DNA of 64,000 nt. Source: Vanrija pseudolonga (lineage: Eukaryota; Basidiomycota; Tremellomycetes; Trichosporonales; Trichosporonaceae). The first letter of the stretch is position 1. Each line of letters starts with the position of its first letter. Of this stretch, positions 32,925-42,889 are shown piece after piece. The DNA lies in assembly GCF_020906515.1 (NCBI RefSeq), contig NC_085851.1, positions 2,790,001-2,854,000 on the forward strand, read 5' to 3'. Both the position numbers and the translations under genes were made by a program. The notes under the pieces are model-generated. The model searched no databases, was not told where the DNA came from, and was given only the letters and a program-made list of their open reading frames with translations.

Positions 32925-33828
32925 AGGAGCCGGTGCCGGAGCCGGTCGGCCGTCAGCGGTCATACCTGTCGCTTGGTCGCGTCGCGCTGCGGGACTTCAC
33001 GTCTTGACATTGGTTGTGCCCACTCACGCTGCCACTCACACCCTACCATGCCATACCTCGTAACCGTCGTGACTCGTACGGATTGCTCGGCGGCGGGTGT
33101 GTCCGGCACACCGTCGTGACATGTGACAGCGAGGGCTGCGACAGCACTGAGCGACTCGCTAGCAGCGGCTGAGACATGATGACCCTGCGTCACGGACGTC
33201 ACAGCGGTGTCCGGAGATCGGCGCAGCTGCTATGCGTCAATGAAGCGCGTCAGAGACCGTCCGTCAGCGTCGAGATCCGTTCCCCGCCCATCAGTCAAGC
33301 CAGGCCAAGGCCCGCCGCGTCCCGTCGAGTCGGGTCGCCGCGTCGTCATGCCGTGCAGAACCGAACCACATACAATGAATCAAGTCTGTAGGTCGACCAG
33401 AGAGGCGAGGGCACGAGGCGGGCGGGCAGCATCGCAGCAGCCCGTGGCGAGCAAGCGAGCGCCATACTCTATACCCCTCCCTGTGGCCGACCGCAAACGA
33501 GCCGTACCCCGTCGCCCGGCGCGTGTGCACCATAGTGCCCGGGGCCGTGCTCGCCTTCTTGCTGTGTGCTCTGCGATACGCCCGGCTGTACAGTGTCTCG
33601 AGTACAGCGGGCACCTTGGCGAGCGGGCGATGGGAAGTGTGCGGTGCGGCTGGCTCGAAGAAGAGTCGCCAGTCGCCGTGTTGTTGACACGGAGGCATTT
33701 CCACGCGGTTTGGGCGTGACGTGACGTCGCGCCGCCGCCTCATGCCTCAAGCCACGGTGCGAAGACACACAACCGATGTTGACAACGACGACCGCCGCAA
33801 TTCACTCTTCGCCTCTTGCCCATTGCCC

Positions 33829-33834
33829 ACGCGT
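33829..33834. promoter_or_regulatory. ACGCGT (MCB-like) site 43 bp before GRF gene
   Basis: ACGCGT ends 42 bases before the ATG of the GRF zinc-finger gene, within the likely core promoter or 5' UTR. Confidence 0.4.
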
Positions 33835-33876
33835 TATGCCTCGCCCCAGCGCGTGCTGCACTGCTGCTACTTAACC

Positions 33877-34912
33877 ATGCCCCCGCGCAGACGGTACAGA
33901 ACTTCAACGACGACGACAACGATGCCGTCGCCCGGCCTGGACGTGCGGTGCACAGTGAGTGTGGTGGTGTGGGTGGCGTCGCGACAAGTGTAGCTCACCC
34001 CCCGCACAGGGCCACAGCGCAAAGTGTAAACGCAACCAAGCCGGCCCGACGACCAAGAATGCGGGACGATACTTCTACACGTGCCCGCTAGCCAAGGACG
34101 ACTCGGCGCGGTGCAAGTTTTTCAAGTGGGAGGACGAGGTGCGCCGGCCCGACGCGACGAGCGCGAGCGGCACGCCGACCGCCGGCGGCGGGAACACGCT
34201 CGGCGCGTCGCCTGCGCGGCTCGGGCTCGTCGGGCTGGGCCGCGGAGGCGGCGCCGGCGACAGCACGCCGCGCCAGCCGCCGCCGCGCCCCCTCAGCGCG
34301 TACTTCAAGCCCGCGGCGGACCCCCTCGAAGCCGAGGGCGGGATCGACTGGTCCGCCGTCGACGCGGACGGGCTCGAGGCCGCCGCGATCCGCAACACGC
34401 CCACGCCGCTCAAGGCTACGCCGGGCCAGCCCGTCCCTTCGTCGGCTGTGGGCAGCCCGACGCCCGCCGCGCTCGTGTCGGAGCGCCTGTTCGACGCGGC
34501 CGGCGCGCCGAAGCGGAAGCGCGAGAGTTTGGGCGGCGGTGGTGGCCGGTCGCCCAAACGCGCGGGCAGCGCCAACCCCTTCCTCGAGAGCGAGGTCGCG
34601 ACGCCCGCCGACGCGATACGCACTATCCCTCCTGCGGCCGAGACGCCGCGCCGTCGCGCTGTCGGCGGAGGCGTGCCGGACAGGCCGTCGACGAGCGCCC
34701 CGACGCCCACTGGTGCTGCAGGCGAGCGCCCGCCACACCCCGCCCTCTCGGCCACGCTCGCGTCGCTCGACGGCCTCAGCGAGCACCTCGCCCGCCAGGA
34801 CCGCCTCGTACGCGCCGCCGAGGCTATGAAGAAGAGCATGCGCGAGACGATCCGCTCCCTCCAGGCCCGCGTCAAGGAGCTCGAGGACGAGCTCGCTGCG
34901 GCGCGCAAGTAG
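33877..34912 (+). CDS. GRF zinc-finger protein with C-terminal coiled coil
   Basis: Protein of 326 residues in two exons (33877-33954 and 34010-34912). The GRF-type zinc finger, a single-stranded nucleic-acid-binding module found in NEIL3, TOP3A and APE2, spans residues 25-69: the ligands C, H, C, C appear in RCTGHSAKCK, GRYFYTCP and ARCKFFKWED, with the signature GR-FY and FFKW pairs. The intron splits the domain between the first Cys and the His. After the finger comes a 220-residue Gly/Ala/Pro-rich region with a basic patch (PKRKRESL, SPKRAG), and the last 60 residues form a predicted coiled coil (LSEHLARQDRLVRAAEAM, IRSLQARVKELEDELAAARK). No enzyme domain is attached, so it probably acts as a binding or scaffold protein. 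An alternative start is the ATG at 33922. Confidence 0.87.
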
Positions 34913-35044
34913 ATGATGACTGTGACGACGACGACGTGTGACGTGTGACGACGTGTCTCTGTACGCTCTTGTTGTGTGTATACTGTGTAAGTGACTGCAT
35001 GCAGATATTACAATGCTACTAGGCCGGCCGGTCCACGCCGCCGC

Positions 35045-37775
35045 CTAGATCTCGCCGAGCCCCTTCCACTCGAGCACGGCGAGCCACTCGGCCACCTCGT
35101 CGACGCGCTGCGTAAGCGCCGCGCCCTGCTCTTTGACTGCGTCGGCCGACGCAGCGTACCCCTCGGGGTTGAGGAGGGCGAGTAAGTCGTCCTCGCTGGG
35201 CGCAGACGACAGGTCCGAGTCCGACTCGTTGCCGTCGTCGTCGCCATCTTCGCGCTTGACCCCGTTGGGCGTCTTGTGCGGGATGACCACGCCCAGCAGC
35301 GAGCCCTTGCGCGAGCCACCGCCGGGGCGCGACGGCGTCGCGGTCGCCGATGCCACGTCGGCCGACTTCTTCTTCTTCGGCGTCTTGGCCTTGGGCGCGG
35401 CCGGTGCCATCGTCGCGACGTGTCGCCTGAAGCGCCACGCAAGCCACTTGGACAGCTGGCGCACAGTCTCAGACTTGCCGAAATGTGTCCACCGCTCCAC
35501 CATGGGCGGGAGCTCGTCGGTGGCAGCAGCAGCAGCAGCAGCAGAACCGTTGGCCGCTGCCGTTTCCGACTGCTCCACGCCACGTCCCCATACCAGCAAG
35601 CCCGAGGCCCAACCGGTCGGCGCGCGCCGGTCGTTCTCCTCGAGCACGCGCGGCGTCATAAAGTAGTACACGCGGCCGTCGAGGTCTGTCCCGATGGGCT
35701 CGAAGCGCATGTTCTTGCGCGCGAGCACTGCGCGGAGGTTGACGTTGAGCAGCTGATTGCGCATGTTGTGGTCGTGCTGTGCCGTGTCCGACTGTGCGGG
35801 TTAGAACCGCCTTCCGCATCAAACCCACCTTTGCCCGCACCACCTTGGTCTGCGCCGCGCTCTTGGCCAGCACGCGCTCCTGCCCGAGCTTTTTCTTCTC
35901 GCCGTCCCAGCGCGTCTTCTCCTCCTTGAGCTGCTTGAAGTTGCGCTGGCGCGCCTCAAAGTCGTAGACGCCCGGGTCCATTTCTGCACGGATACGCGGC
36001 GAGTGGATGGCCGAATTGATGAGCGCGATGATCATCCGGACCACCTCGCTCGCCTGCGGCACACGGCTTGCCGCTGTGCGGCGGGACGGCGCAGCGTCCG
36101 TCCAGCCGGGCACGGCCTCGTCGTCGCCGAGGTCGAGGAGCGCGCGCATCGCGCGGTCGTTGCGCTCCTGCGCTGTTTCTGGCGCCGGGGGCAGCTCGAG
36201 CGCGAGCACGTCGGTGAGCGTGTTGAAGATGGACGCAAAGCGCGCCAGGTCGGCATAGTACCGCAGCTCCTCGCGGCTGTTCTGTACCAGGTCGGCCGTG
36301 TCCTCGTCCCATGTCGCTTCGCGCTCCTCCCTGATCAGGTCGAGCATCGCGCCCGCGAGCAACCGCACGCTCGCCTCGCTCAGCGGCCGGTCAAAGTCGT
36401 CCAGCGGGCCGAGGTTGCGGTCTGGGATGCCGAGCAGCCCACGGAAGCGGAAGACAAACTCGCGGAGCTGGCGTCAGCGCTGTTCGTCGCACCAGTGACT
36501 CACATACATGCGCTGCTCGGCCTCTTCTTGGCTCAAGCGCGTGTCGACCTTTTCAAACGCGGGCGGGTCGACAGGCTTCTCAACCACAGGTTTGGGTGCA
36601 GGCGGTTTCTTCTCCTTCGGCTTGGCCTCCTTCTTCACCTCTGCCGCCGCCTTGCCCTTCGCATCCTTGCCCTTGGCCGCGGCAACCTTGCCCTTCTTCG
36701 TGCTGTCCTTGCCCTTCACCTCCTTGCCCTTGCCCTTTGGCGTGCTCGTGCTCTTTGCGTCCTTGGCTCCCGAGGGGCGCGCCTTCTTGGCCTTTGGCTT
36801 CGCCTTCGGCAGCTGCTGCTGCCCGTCGACATCACTCAGCTCGCTCAGCTCGCCCGACAGATCGACAACGACACTCGTGCGCGCCTTGCCCTGCGGTTTG
36901 GGCCCCTCGGCGTCCGTCTTGCTGACGAGGTCCAGCGCCGAGACGCCAGCCTTGGCCGCAAGCTTGACAATGTCGCCGAGCGGCTCGAGCCCCTTCTTCT
37001 TTCGGCCTTGTTGTTGTCAGCAGCCAGACCCACAAAATAAAATCCGCACTCACACGTCGCGTTCTGGCACTCCTCCAGGCAGCACGGGCACGCAAACACG
37101 TATTCCTTGGTCGTGTCGTGCACTGCGCCGTCGTCGGGCCCGGGCTTGCGGCTCCGGATCGCGTCCGGGTCGAGCCCGTATCGTTTCTTCAGGTCGCGCA
37201 AGCACCACGCGAGGTTGCACGCGCGTGCTGGCGTCGCCTTGGTGTACTTGCGCAACCTTGTGCAGCGGAGGACATCTGCGGGGGTGTCAGCTCGGCCCAG
37301 CCTGTCGCTATCTCCGGCGCGGGGGAGTCACCCGGCTCCTCGCTCGGCCTCTGCGTCGAGCCGCACCACGCGCGCAGCAGCATGCGTGCGAGCTGCAACC
37401 GTACGCCGTCTCCACCACCACCACTCACCCTCGGGTTCACACTTGGTACGGCACCTGGTCCAGTCAGCCCCGCTCGCTCAACCCGCCTTCCTCGCGCGCA
37501 ACCCACTGATGGCAATATGTGCCACGCTCATGCGGCGTCGTCTGGCCGCCGTTCTCAGTGGCCGGCTTGGCCTTCTTGCTCGGTGTGGCCGCGGCACCGT
37601 CCGCGCCCGACGACGAAGCCTTGCGCTTCACTGGCGGCGGGGGCGAGAGCGAGGGCGACGACGACGGCGCCTGCGACGTCGGCGCCGTTGCCGTCTCGTT
37701 GCCTGTCAAGGCTGCCATCGTGTCACTTGCTATGCTGGGCCGCGACGTTGATCCCGTTGGCGAGGACGCGGACAT
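35045..37775 (-). CDS. CDCA7-like zf-4CXXC_R1 protein with DDT and WSD-like regions
   Basis: Chromatin protein of roughly 800 residues in six exons. The N-terminus (MSASSPTGSTSRPS at 37775; second Met at 37718) is Ser/Pro-rich with PVKRKASSS. A four-CXXC R1 zinc domain follows: GTYCHQCRTKCEPE, then after a 160-nt intron VLRCTRLRKYTKATPARACN, WCLRDLKKRYGLD, VFACPCCLEECQNATC and CRKKKGLEPLG. This domain defines CDCA7, which in animals recruits the remodeler HELLS and recognises hemimethylated CpG. A Lys-rich linker with repeated KGK units leads to a DDT domain (REFVFRFRGLLGIPDRNLG, FDRPLSEASVRLLAGAMLDL) and a WHIM/WSD-like part (NLRAVLARKNMRFEPIGTDL, GRVYYFM) known from ISWI-partner proteins. 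The C-terminus is acidic then helical (LAVLEWKGLGEI). The combination suggests a nucleosome-remodeling partner. A palindromic ACGCGT lies upstream. Confidence 0.85.
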
Positions 37776-37866
37776 GGATTGACAGTCGAGACTGTAACGA
37801 AAGTGGGTGGATGTGAGGAAGGAACGAAGTTGTGTTGTGGAGCTCGACCTGACTGCTGCTGGGCGC

Positions 37867-37874
37867 GACGCGTC
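37867..37874. promoter_or_regulatory. GACGCGTC palindromic MCB-like site
   Basis: The 8-bp palindrome lies 92 bp upstream of the ATG at 37775 in the promoter of the CDCA7-like gene. MBF-type regulation would fit an S-phase role; this is inference. Confidence 0.4.
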
Positions 37875-38051
37875 GAGCAAGCGAGTGACGGGAGATTTTG
37901 AATGTTGTCGAGCTCGATCGAGTGTGGCAGCAGCGGGGCCAGCCAGGGTCACCCCCCCGTGTTTAGGCTCGCTGGGACCTGGGGCCGACTTAACCACAAG
38001 CACAATGGACTTGTCAAATGCATACAACACAGGTCTAGCTTCTCCGTCTAC

Positions 38052-40380
38052 TCAGTTGGCACGCTTCAGCCAGTTGTTCATCATGCTGCCGGCGCCCGCA
38101 GTCGCAGCCGCCTTGGGCCCCGCTTGGCGACGCCGCTTCGAACCGTCGGGCCGGTGATCCGTGCCACTGCTCGAAGGCCGCTTCGGCTGGGGTGACATAC
38201 TGCCGGCGCCCAGTGCGTCCCGGTTAAGGCACATGTCGATGTGTTGATTGAGCTCCGAGTTGGACGTCCCGGGGCCCAACGCCTTGGAGCAGAGTGGACA
38301 CACAGGCCCAAGGATGTGTTCGGGGTCCTTATCTGGCACGGGGCTCGATCCCGGGGTTGCTAGGTCGTCGTCGCCACCATCGGGCTCGTCTAAGGGGCGC
38401 TTGAAGTCATCCCCGAGCAGGTTCTGCTCCTCATCCTCCTCATCCTCGTCTAACAGGGATAAGTCTATCGTTTCAGATGCAGCACGGCGCGACGACTGCG
38501 GCTCGTCGGCGGTGGCTTTCGACGTAAAGAACTGCCAGGTCAGCCCGTCCCTCGGTGGATGACCTACCGTCTTGATGCCCTTATCGGGGATGGTAAGATC
38601 CTTGAGGTTGGACAGCCGGATACCGAGGAGCCTGATACGAACAGGCAGCTCCTTGCGCATGAGGTCAAGGGCGATAGGAAGGATCTCGTCCTTGGTGTTG
38701 ATGTACTTCTTGACCGACAGCGCACGAGTCTTGTCTGGGCTGTTAGTGGGTCATCAAGGCCATTCGGACCCACTCTCATACGTGTGGAGCTTGTACTTCA
38801 CAGTGACAGTCTTGCCCGAGTACTGTAGCGTGGTGAGATCCTTTTCGAGCTCTTCAGCGATGCTTTCGAGCTCGGCGAGGATCTCTGCGTCGTCCGTCTT
38901 GTCGCGGAACGTGCTGGGTTGTCAGCCGGAACCTACGACGCGTGCTCACCGCTCCACACCAACGCTCTTGCGCTCCTCACGCTTGTACGGCTCGACGACG
39001 TTGGACGCAATGCCGAGGTACGCCTTGCACAGGCCGCGGAAGCCGAACCAGTGGTCCATGGCGAGAAGTTCTGCCCTCTGCTCGTAGATCTGGCCACACG
39101 TCTCCACACCTAGACCCTCAAGACACCGTTCAGTGACTCGGCCAAAGCCCGGGATCTTGCTGTGACTGTAAGCTACGACAACGAGAGAGCTTTAGCTTAC
39201 CGGACTGGGAGGTCGCGCATGAACGCCGTCACAGTGGCCCGGTCAAACGGGAGCTCGTACGCTCCGTTCGGCTTGTTCTTATCCGAGCAGATCTGGCGTC
39301 AGACAACCCACAACAGCGTCCTCACCTTCGCGAGCATGCGATTTGGCGCAATGCCCGCCGAGATAGTGAGGTCAGTGCTCGCCTCGACCTCGGTGCGGAG
39401 CTGCGCGACGACGTCCCACGCGCTCATGGAGTGTTCATTCATGTACGGCGTGATGCTGCCGTCAGCGGGTTCACCACGAAGCATCCACCCACTTGAGATA
39501 CCCCTCATCCAGGCCAGCCATCATCAGGCTCGGGTCGTACCGCTTGAGCACGTCGCGCACCTTTGTCGACGCGGCAGTGTACAGGTCGAAGTGGAGCTCG
39601 GTGAAGATGATGTGCGGGCAGAGCTTCTTGGCGATGAAGCCCGCCATGCCGGACCGGCAGCCCAACTTGCGCGCTTCGTACGACGCGGTGCAGAGCACGC
39701 CGTAGCCCACGCCGAAGGCCTTGCCCTTGAGAGAGGGGTCGCGCTGTACTTCGACCGCGGCGTACTGCATGTCAGAGCTGGTTTGATCCCTGCAGTCGTG
39801 GCAACTCACAAAGGCGTCCATGTCGACATGGACAATCGTTTGAGAGAGATCCCGTGTCGCCTCGACCTCGAGGAGCTGACGAGGTGAGCTCGATGTTGGC
39901 GCACAAGCTAGCTCACTCACGATCTTATCCGCCTCGGTCGTCAGGCGCTCCAGCTGAGCCTCCTTGACGAGCTCATCTCTCTGCAAGTCAGCGGTGAATC
40001 AAGGACTATAACACCGCACCTTGGCCTTGAACCACTCAATCTTCTCGGTCAACTCCTTGTCCTTGAGCACCTGGCGGTTGTAGAACCTGGCGCGGGTCAG
40101 TGTTGCCCAGGTGTTGTAGACCCACTTGGAGCCCTTGGACGCGTCGGCGATGATGCGGTTGATCTCTGCGCGTTAGAGAGGAAGAAAGTTGACCAACGCA
40201 CCGGTCTGGTCGCGCGCAAGGCCTGGGGTGTTAGGTGGGGTTTGGCACATCAGCGCCCAGCCACCTACCTGCCTTGCCCACACTTGGACCTGCTAGCGAC
40301 CGCTCAAAGCTCTTCTGCCTCTTCTCTGCTGCTGCACGCGCATCGTCTGTCGTGTCTTCTACCTTGGGCCTGGTGTCCAT
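38052..40380 (-). CDS. DNA polymerase kappa (DinB family), translesion
   Basis: Y-family polymerase that copies past bulky lesions. From the start at 40380 (MDTRPKVEDTTDDARAA) the N-clasp follows: GLARDQTEINRIIADASKGS, WATLTRARFYNRQVLKDKEL. The catalytic motif IVHVDMDAF is joined by an intron to YAAVEVQRDPSLKGKAFGVG; then SYEARKLGCRSGMAGFIAKK, LDEGYL, the second metal site region, DLTISAGIAPNRMLAKICSD, the HhH part (RKIPGFGRVTERCLEGLGVE) and the little finger (VEPYKREERKSVGVERTFRD, VRIRLLGIRLSNL). The C-terminus carries one UBZ zinc finger (PVCPLCSKALG, HIDMCLNR) and a basic tail ending MMNNWLKRAN that resembles a PCNA-binding segment. About 11 introns leave about 600 residues. The presence of one UBZ rather than the two of human Pol kappa is seen directly. 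Confidence 0.94.
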
Positions 40381-40771
40381 GTTGCCCAAGGCGGCATTGA
40401 GCGTTGAAGGAGAAGTGTTTTTGTTATTGTTGTTTTTGTATCGTTGTTTTCAATCTCTCACATAGTCCAGTCACCCATCCTGTATCCTTCGTCATTACCC
40501 GTCGGCCATCAGGCACAAACTTTCCCACGGTGACCTTCAGCTTACAACACCAACCACCTCGTTATCAGTCAACCGAACAACGTTCGACATCGGGGTTCAT
40601 CACGCATCGCGACTTGTCCGAGACATCATCACGCTGATAGCCTCCTCCTACCCCCTGCCCCTTCTCGCACTATATCCATTCCAATCTGGTGCATGACCGG
40701 AGATGTGTGGGCGGTTTGCTAAAAAAAACCTATTTGGTCTCTATCTACTCGCATCTTTCCGGCTTTTTTCC
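40381..40771. other. Intergenic, promoter of Pol kappa and 3' UTR of QCR2
   Basis: About 390 bp, T-rich at both ends, with no ORF of interest. Confidence 0.5.
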
Positions 40772-42448
40772 TTACAGGCCGAGCTCGTCGGCGTAGGGGA
40801 GGACGTGGGTGTTGCCGGCAGCGACAACTGTTGGCTTGGCCGAGAACAGGGCCTGGGCGGCCTTGGAGACAGCCGAGGAGGAAACACCGTCAAGAGCGCT
40901 GAACGAGGCGTTGGAGGCGGGGATCGAGCCGGCGAAGAGGGCGGGGGTGGCGGCGGCAACAAGCGAGCCAGTGGTCTCGAGGGCGGTGGCCTGGGTGAAC
41001 TTGGCCTTGGCAACGGCGCTCTTGAGCTGCTCCTCCTTGACACCCGAGGCAGCGGCCTTGATGGCGGCGGCAACGTCGGTAGCAACGGCGCGGACGGCCT
41101 CGTTGGTAGGGGCCTGGACGACGACGCTGAGGAGCGAGGCGTCAGAGTAGGGGGTGAGGACGGCACGGGCCGAAGCACCGGGGGTCTTCGAGGCAGCGAG
41201 GGAGAGGAGGGTCTGACCGGGAGCCCACTTGAGGGCCGACTCGCCGCCGAGGACGTTGGCGAGGACCTGGAGCTCGGGGGTGGCAGCGCCAGCCTGGCCG
41301 TAAGCGATCACGAGGGTGGGCTGGGCGGCGGGGTTGGCGTGGGTGTCGAGGGGGAGACGGGCCTCACCACCGTAGTAGGTCGAGGCAGTGGTGGAGAGCG
41401 ACGAGGCAGCCGAGGGCGAGCCGGCGCCAAAGGCCGACTCGACAGCGGCAGCAAGGGCCTCGGTCGAGATACCCTGGCCGAGGACGGCAATGTTCGACTT
41501 GGCGAACGCGGCCTGGGCGTACGACTTGACGGCGTCAAGCGAGACGGGGGTGTGCTCGGCAGCGAAGAGCGAGTTGCCGAGACCGCGGCGGAAGGCAACG
41601 GCGTGGGCAGCGTCGAGGGCAGCGGTCACGGGGTCGGCGGCAGCGGCAAGAGCGTCACCCTGGACGGTGGGGAGGACGAGCTCCGAGTACTCGTGGGCGA
41701 GGAACTGGGTCGAGGAGAGGACCGAGGCAAGGAGGGAAAGGAAGTGGGCCCTGTGAGAGGTGTGAGCGTTGGCCGTGGTTTGTGGTTGGTTGTTGTCCAA
41801 CTTACTCGTCGCCACGAAGGAACTCGGCGGTGAGGAAGAGGTGCTCGCGCGAGAGACCGGCCGAGAGGAGACCACCGTAGAGCTCAGTCTCGCGGGCAGT
41901 GCGGAGGGCCGAGCCGGAGGCAGTCGACTGGGAGGGTCAGTGATGTGAGCCAAGGTATAGGGGATGTGGCAGGTGTCGGTATGAGTTGCGACGGCGACAG
42001 CGACAACGCCTTAGGCTGTGGATGTCGCGGAGCTTGCGGGGCATGCGCCTGCCCCGGTGCACAAGGCATTGGGCGAGGCGAGCCCATGCCGCGCGCCTCC
42101 CGCCGTGTCCATCCATCACAGGTGCGATCTCGCATCACACCATCATCCGAGCTGCTCCGCTCCGAACCTGCGCGGCACGGCGCGCGCAACCCAACCTCGC
42201 CAACACATGGCACACGCCGCAGCACAACGCACCTTGAAGGCAAAGTTCTTGAGGACGTGGGCGACACCGGGGGTGGTCTCGTAGCGGGCACCGGCCTTGA
42301 CAGCGACCGTGACGGTGGTGGTGCCGGAGCGCGAGCCGTTTTCGATGCCGGCGACCTTGACGCCCGAGGCCTCTGCGACCGAGGCGGCGGCGGTAGCGTA
42401 CGACCGACGGAGGGCCGGGGCGGCGCGGGGGAGGCGGAGGAGAGACAT
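40772..42448 (-). CDS. QCR2: Ubiquinol-cytochrome c reductase core protein 2
   Basis: Core subunit 2 of mitochondrial respiratory complex III, peptidase M16-like fold without catalysis. Three exons (42448-42233, 41927-41806, 41750-40772) give 438 residues. The N-terminus MSLLRLPRAAPALRRSYATA is a mitochondrial presequence with a plausible cleavage site near RRSYA. Fold signatures are VTVAVKAGARYETTPGVAHVLKNFAFK, TARETELYGGLLSAGLSREHLFLTAEFLRGDE, HEYSELVLPTVQ and FRRGLGNSLF. The HxxEH zinc motif of active M16 peptidases is replaced here by HVLKN, as expected for a core 2 subunit. The C-terminal half is Ala-rich with strong codon bias, as in highly expressed genes. The first intron, 305 nt, is the longest clear one in the window. 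Confidence 0.93.
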
Positions 42449-42889
42449 GGGGGGGAGGAGTGGGGAGGGGACCGGGAAGTTGGAGAGGAGGAGATGGAGA
42501 CGAGGTGTGGTGTGGTGACGAGCCTGCGAGCGAGTGAGCCAGAGCGAGCAGCGAGCCAGCGAACGAGGCAGCGTCGTTCACGGGTGCAGTCGGAAACACA
42601 GCCAATCGACGGCACGGTGGACCTCAGCGCCAGGCAGGCAGGCAGCGCAGCGACGACTGCCTGGGCAGCGACGCGGGGTCAAATTCCATCCGCCAGGCGG
42701 GGCAGACGCAGCATCCGAACGGCATTAAAAGGTCATTACGCCGCTGTTGTGGCACTGATGGGGGAGGCATGACGTGGGGACCCCATATGACGACGACAAT
42801 GGATGCTTGCATGTATTTAAGCTGTTATGACTTGCTCCACTGCCCATGTCTCGTGTATGACAGCTACAGTACCCCACTGCACCTCCCCT
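42449..42889. other. Intergenic, promoter of QCR2 and 3' UTR of methyltransferase
   Basis: About 440 bp; G-rich near the QCR2 ATG. No gene seen. Confidence 0.5.

Larger units (their letters stand above)
31062..33876. other. 2.8 kb divergent gap without a supported gene
   Basis: The longest gene-free stretch in the window, between a minus gene (ATG at 31061) and a plus gene (ATG at 33877). It holds CA/GT-rich runs (about 31690-31890), GTC/GCT and CAG trinucleotide runs (about 32168-32205 and 32276-32300), an 18-base G tract, and ACGCGT at 32727-32732 and 33829-33834. ORFs up to 170 codons exist on both strands but are low complexity and mutually overlapping. An undetected non-coding transcript cannot be excluded. 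Confidence 0.55.

Noticed and set aside
31494-33719. Several 100-170 codon ORFs on both strands of the 2.8 kb gap
   Set aside because: Low-complexity, mutually overlapping, and without splice-consistent extension or recognisable motifs.
40703-41833. 376-codon Gly/Glu-rich ORF antisense to QCR2
   Set aside because: A product of the strongly biased codons of QCR2 on the other strand; repetitive Gly/Val/Glu composition with no domain.
42000-42230. C/D snoRNA in the long QCR2 intron
   Set aside because: GATGATGG and a CTGA are present, but spacing and the missing canonical C box make it unconvincing; kept only as a question in the findings.
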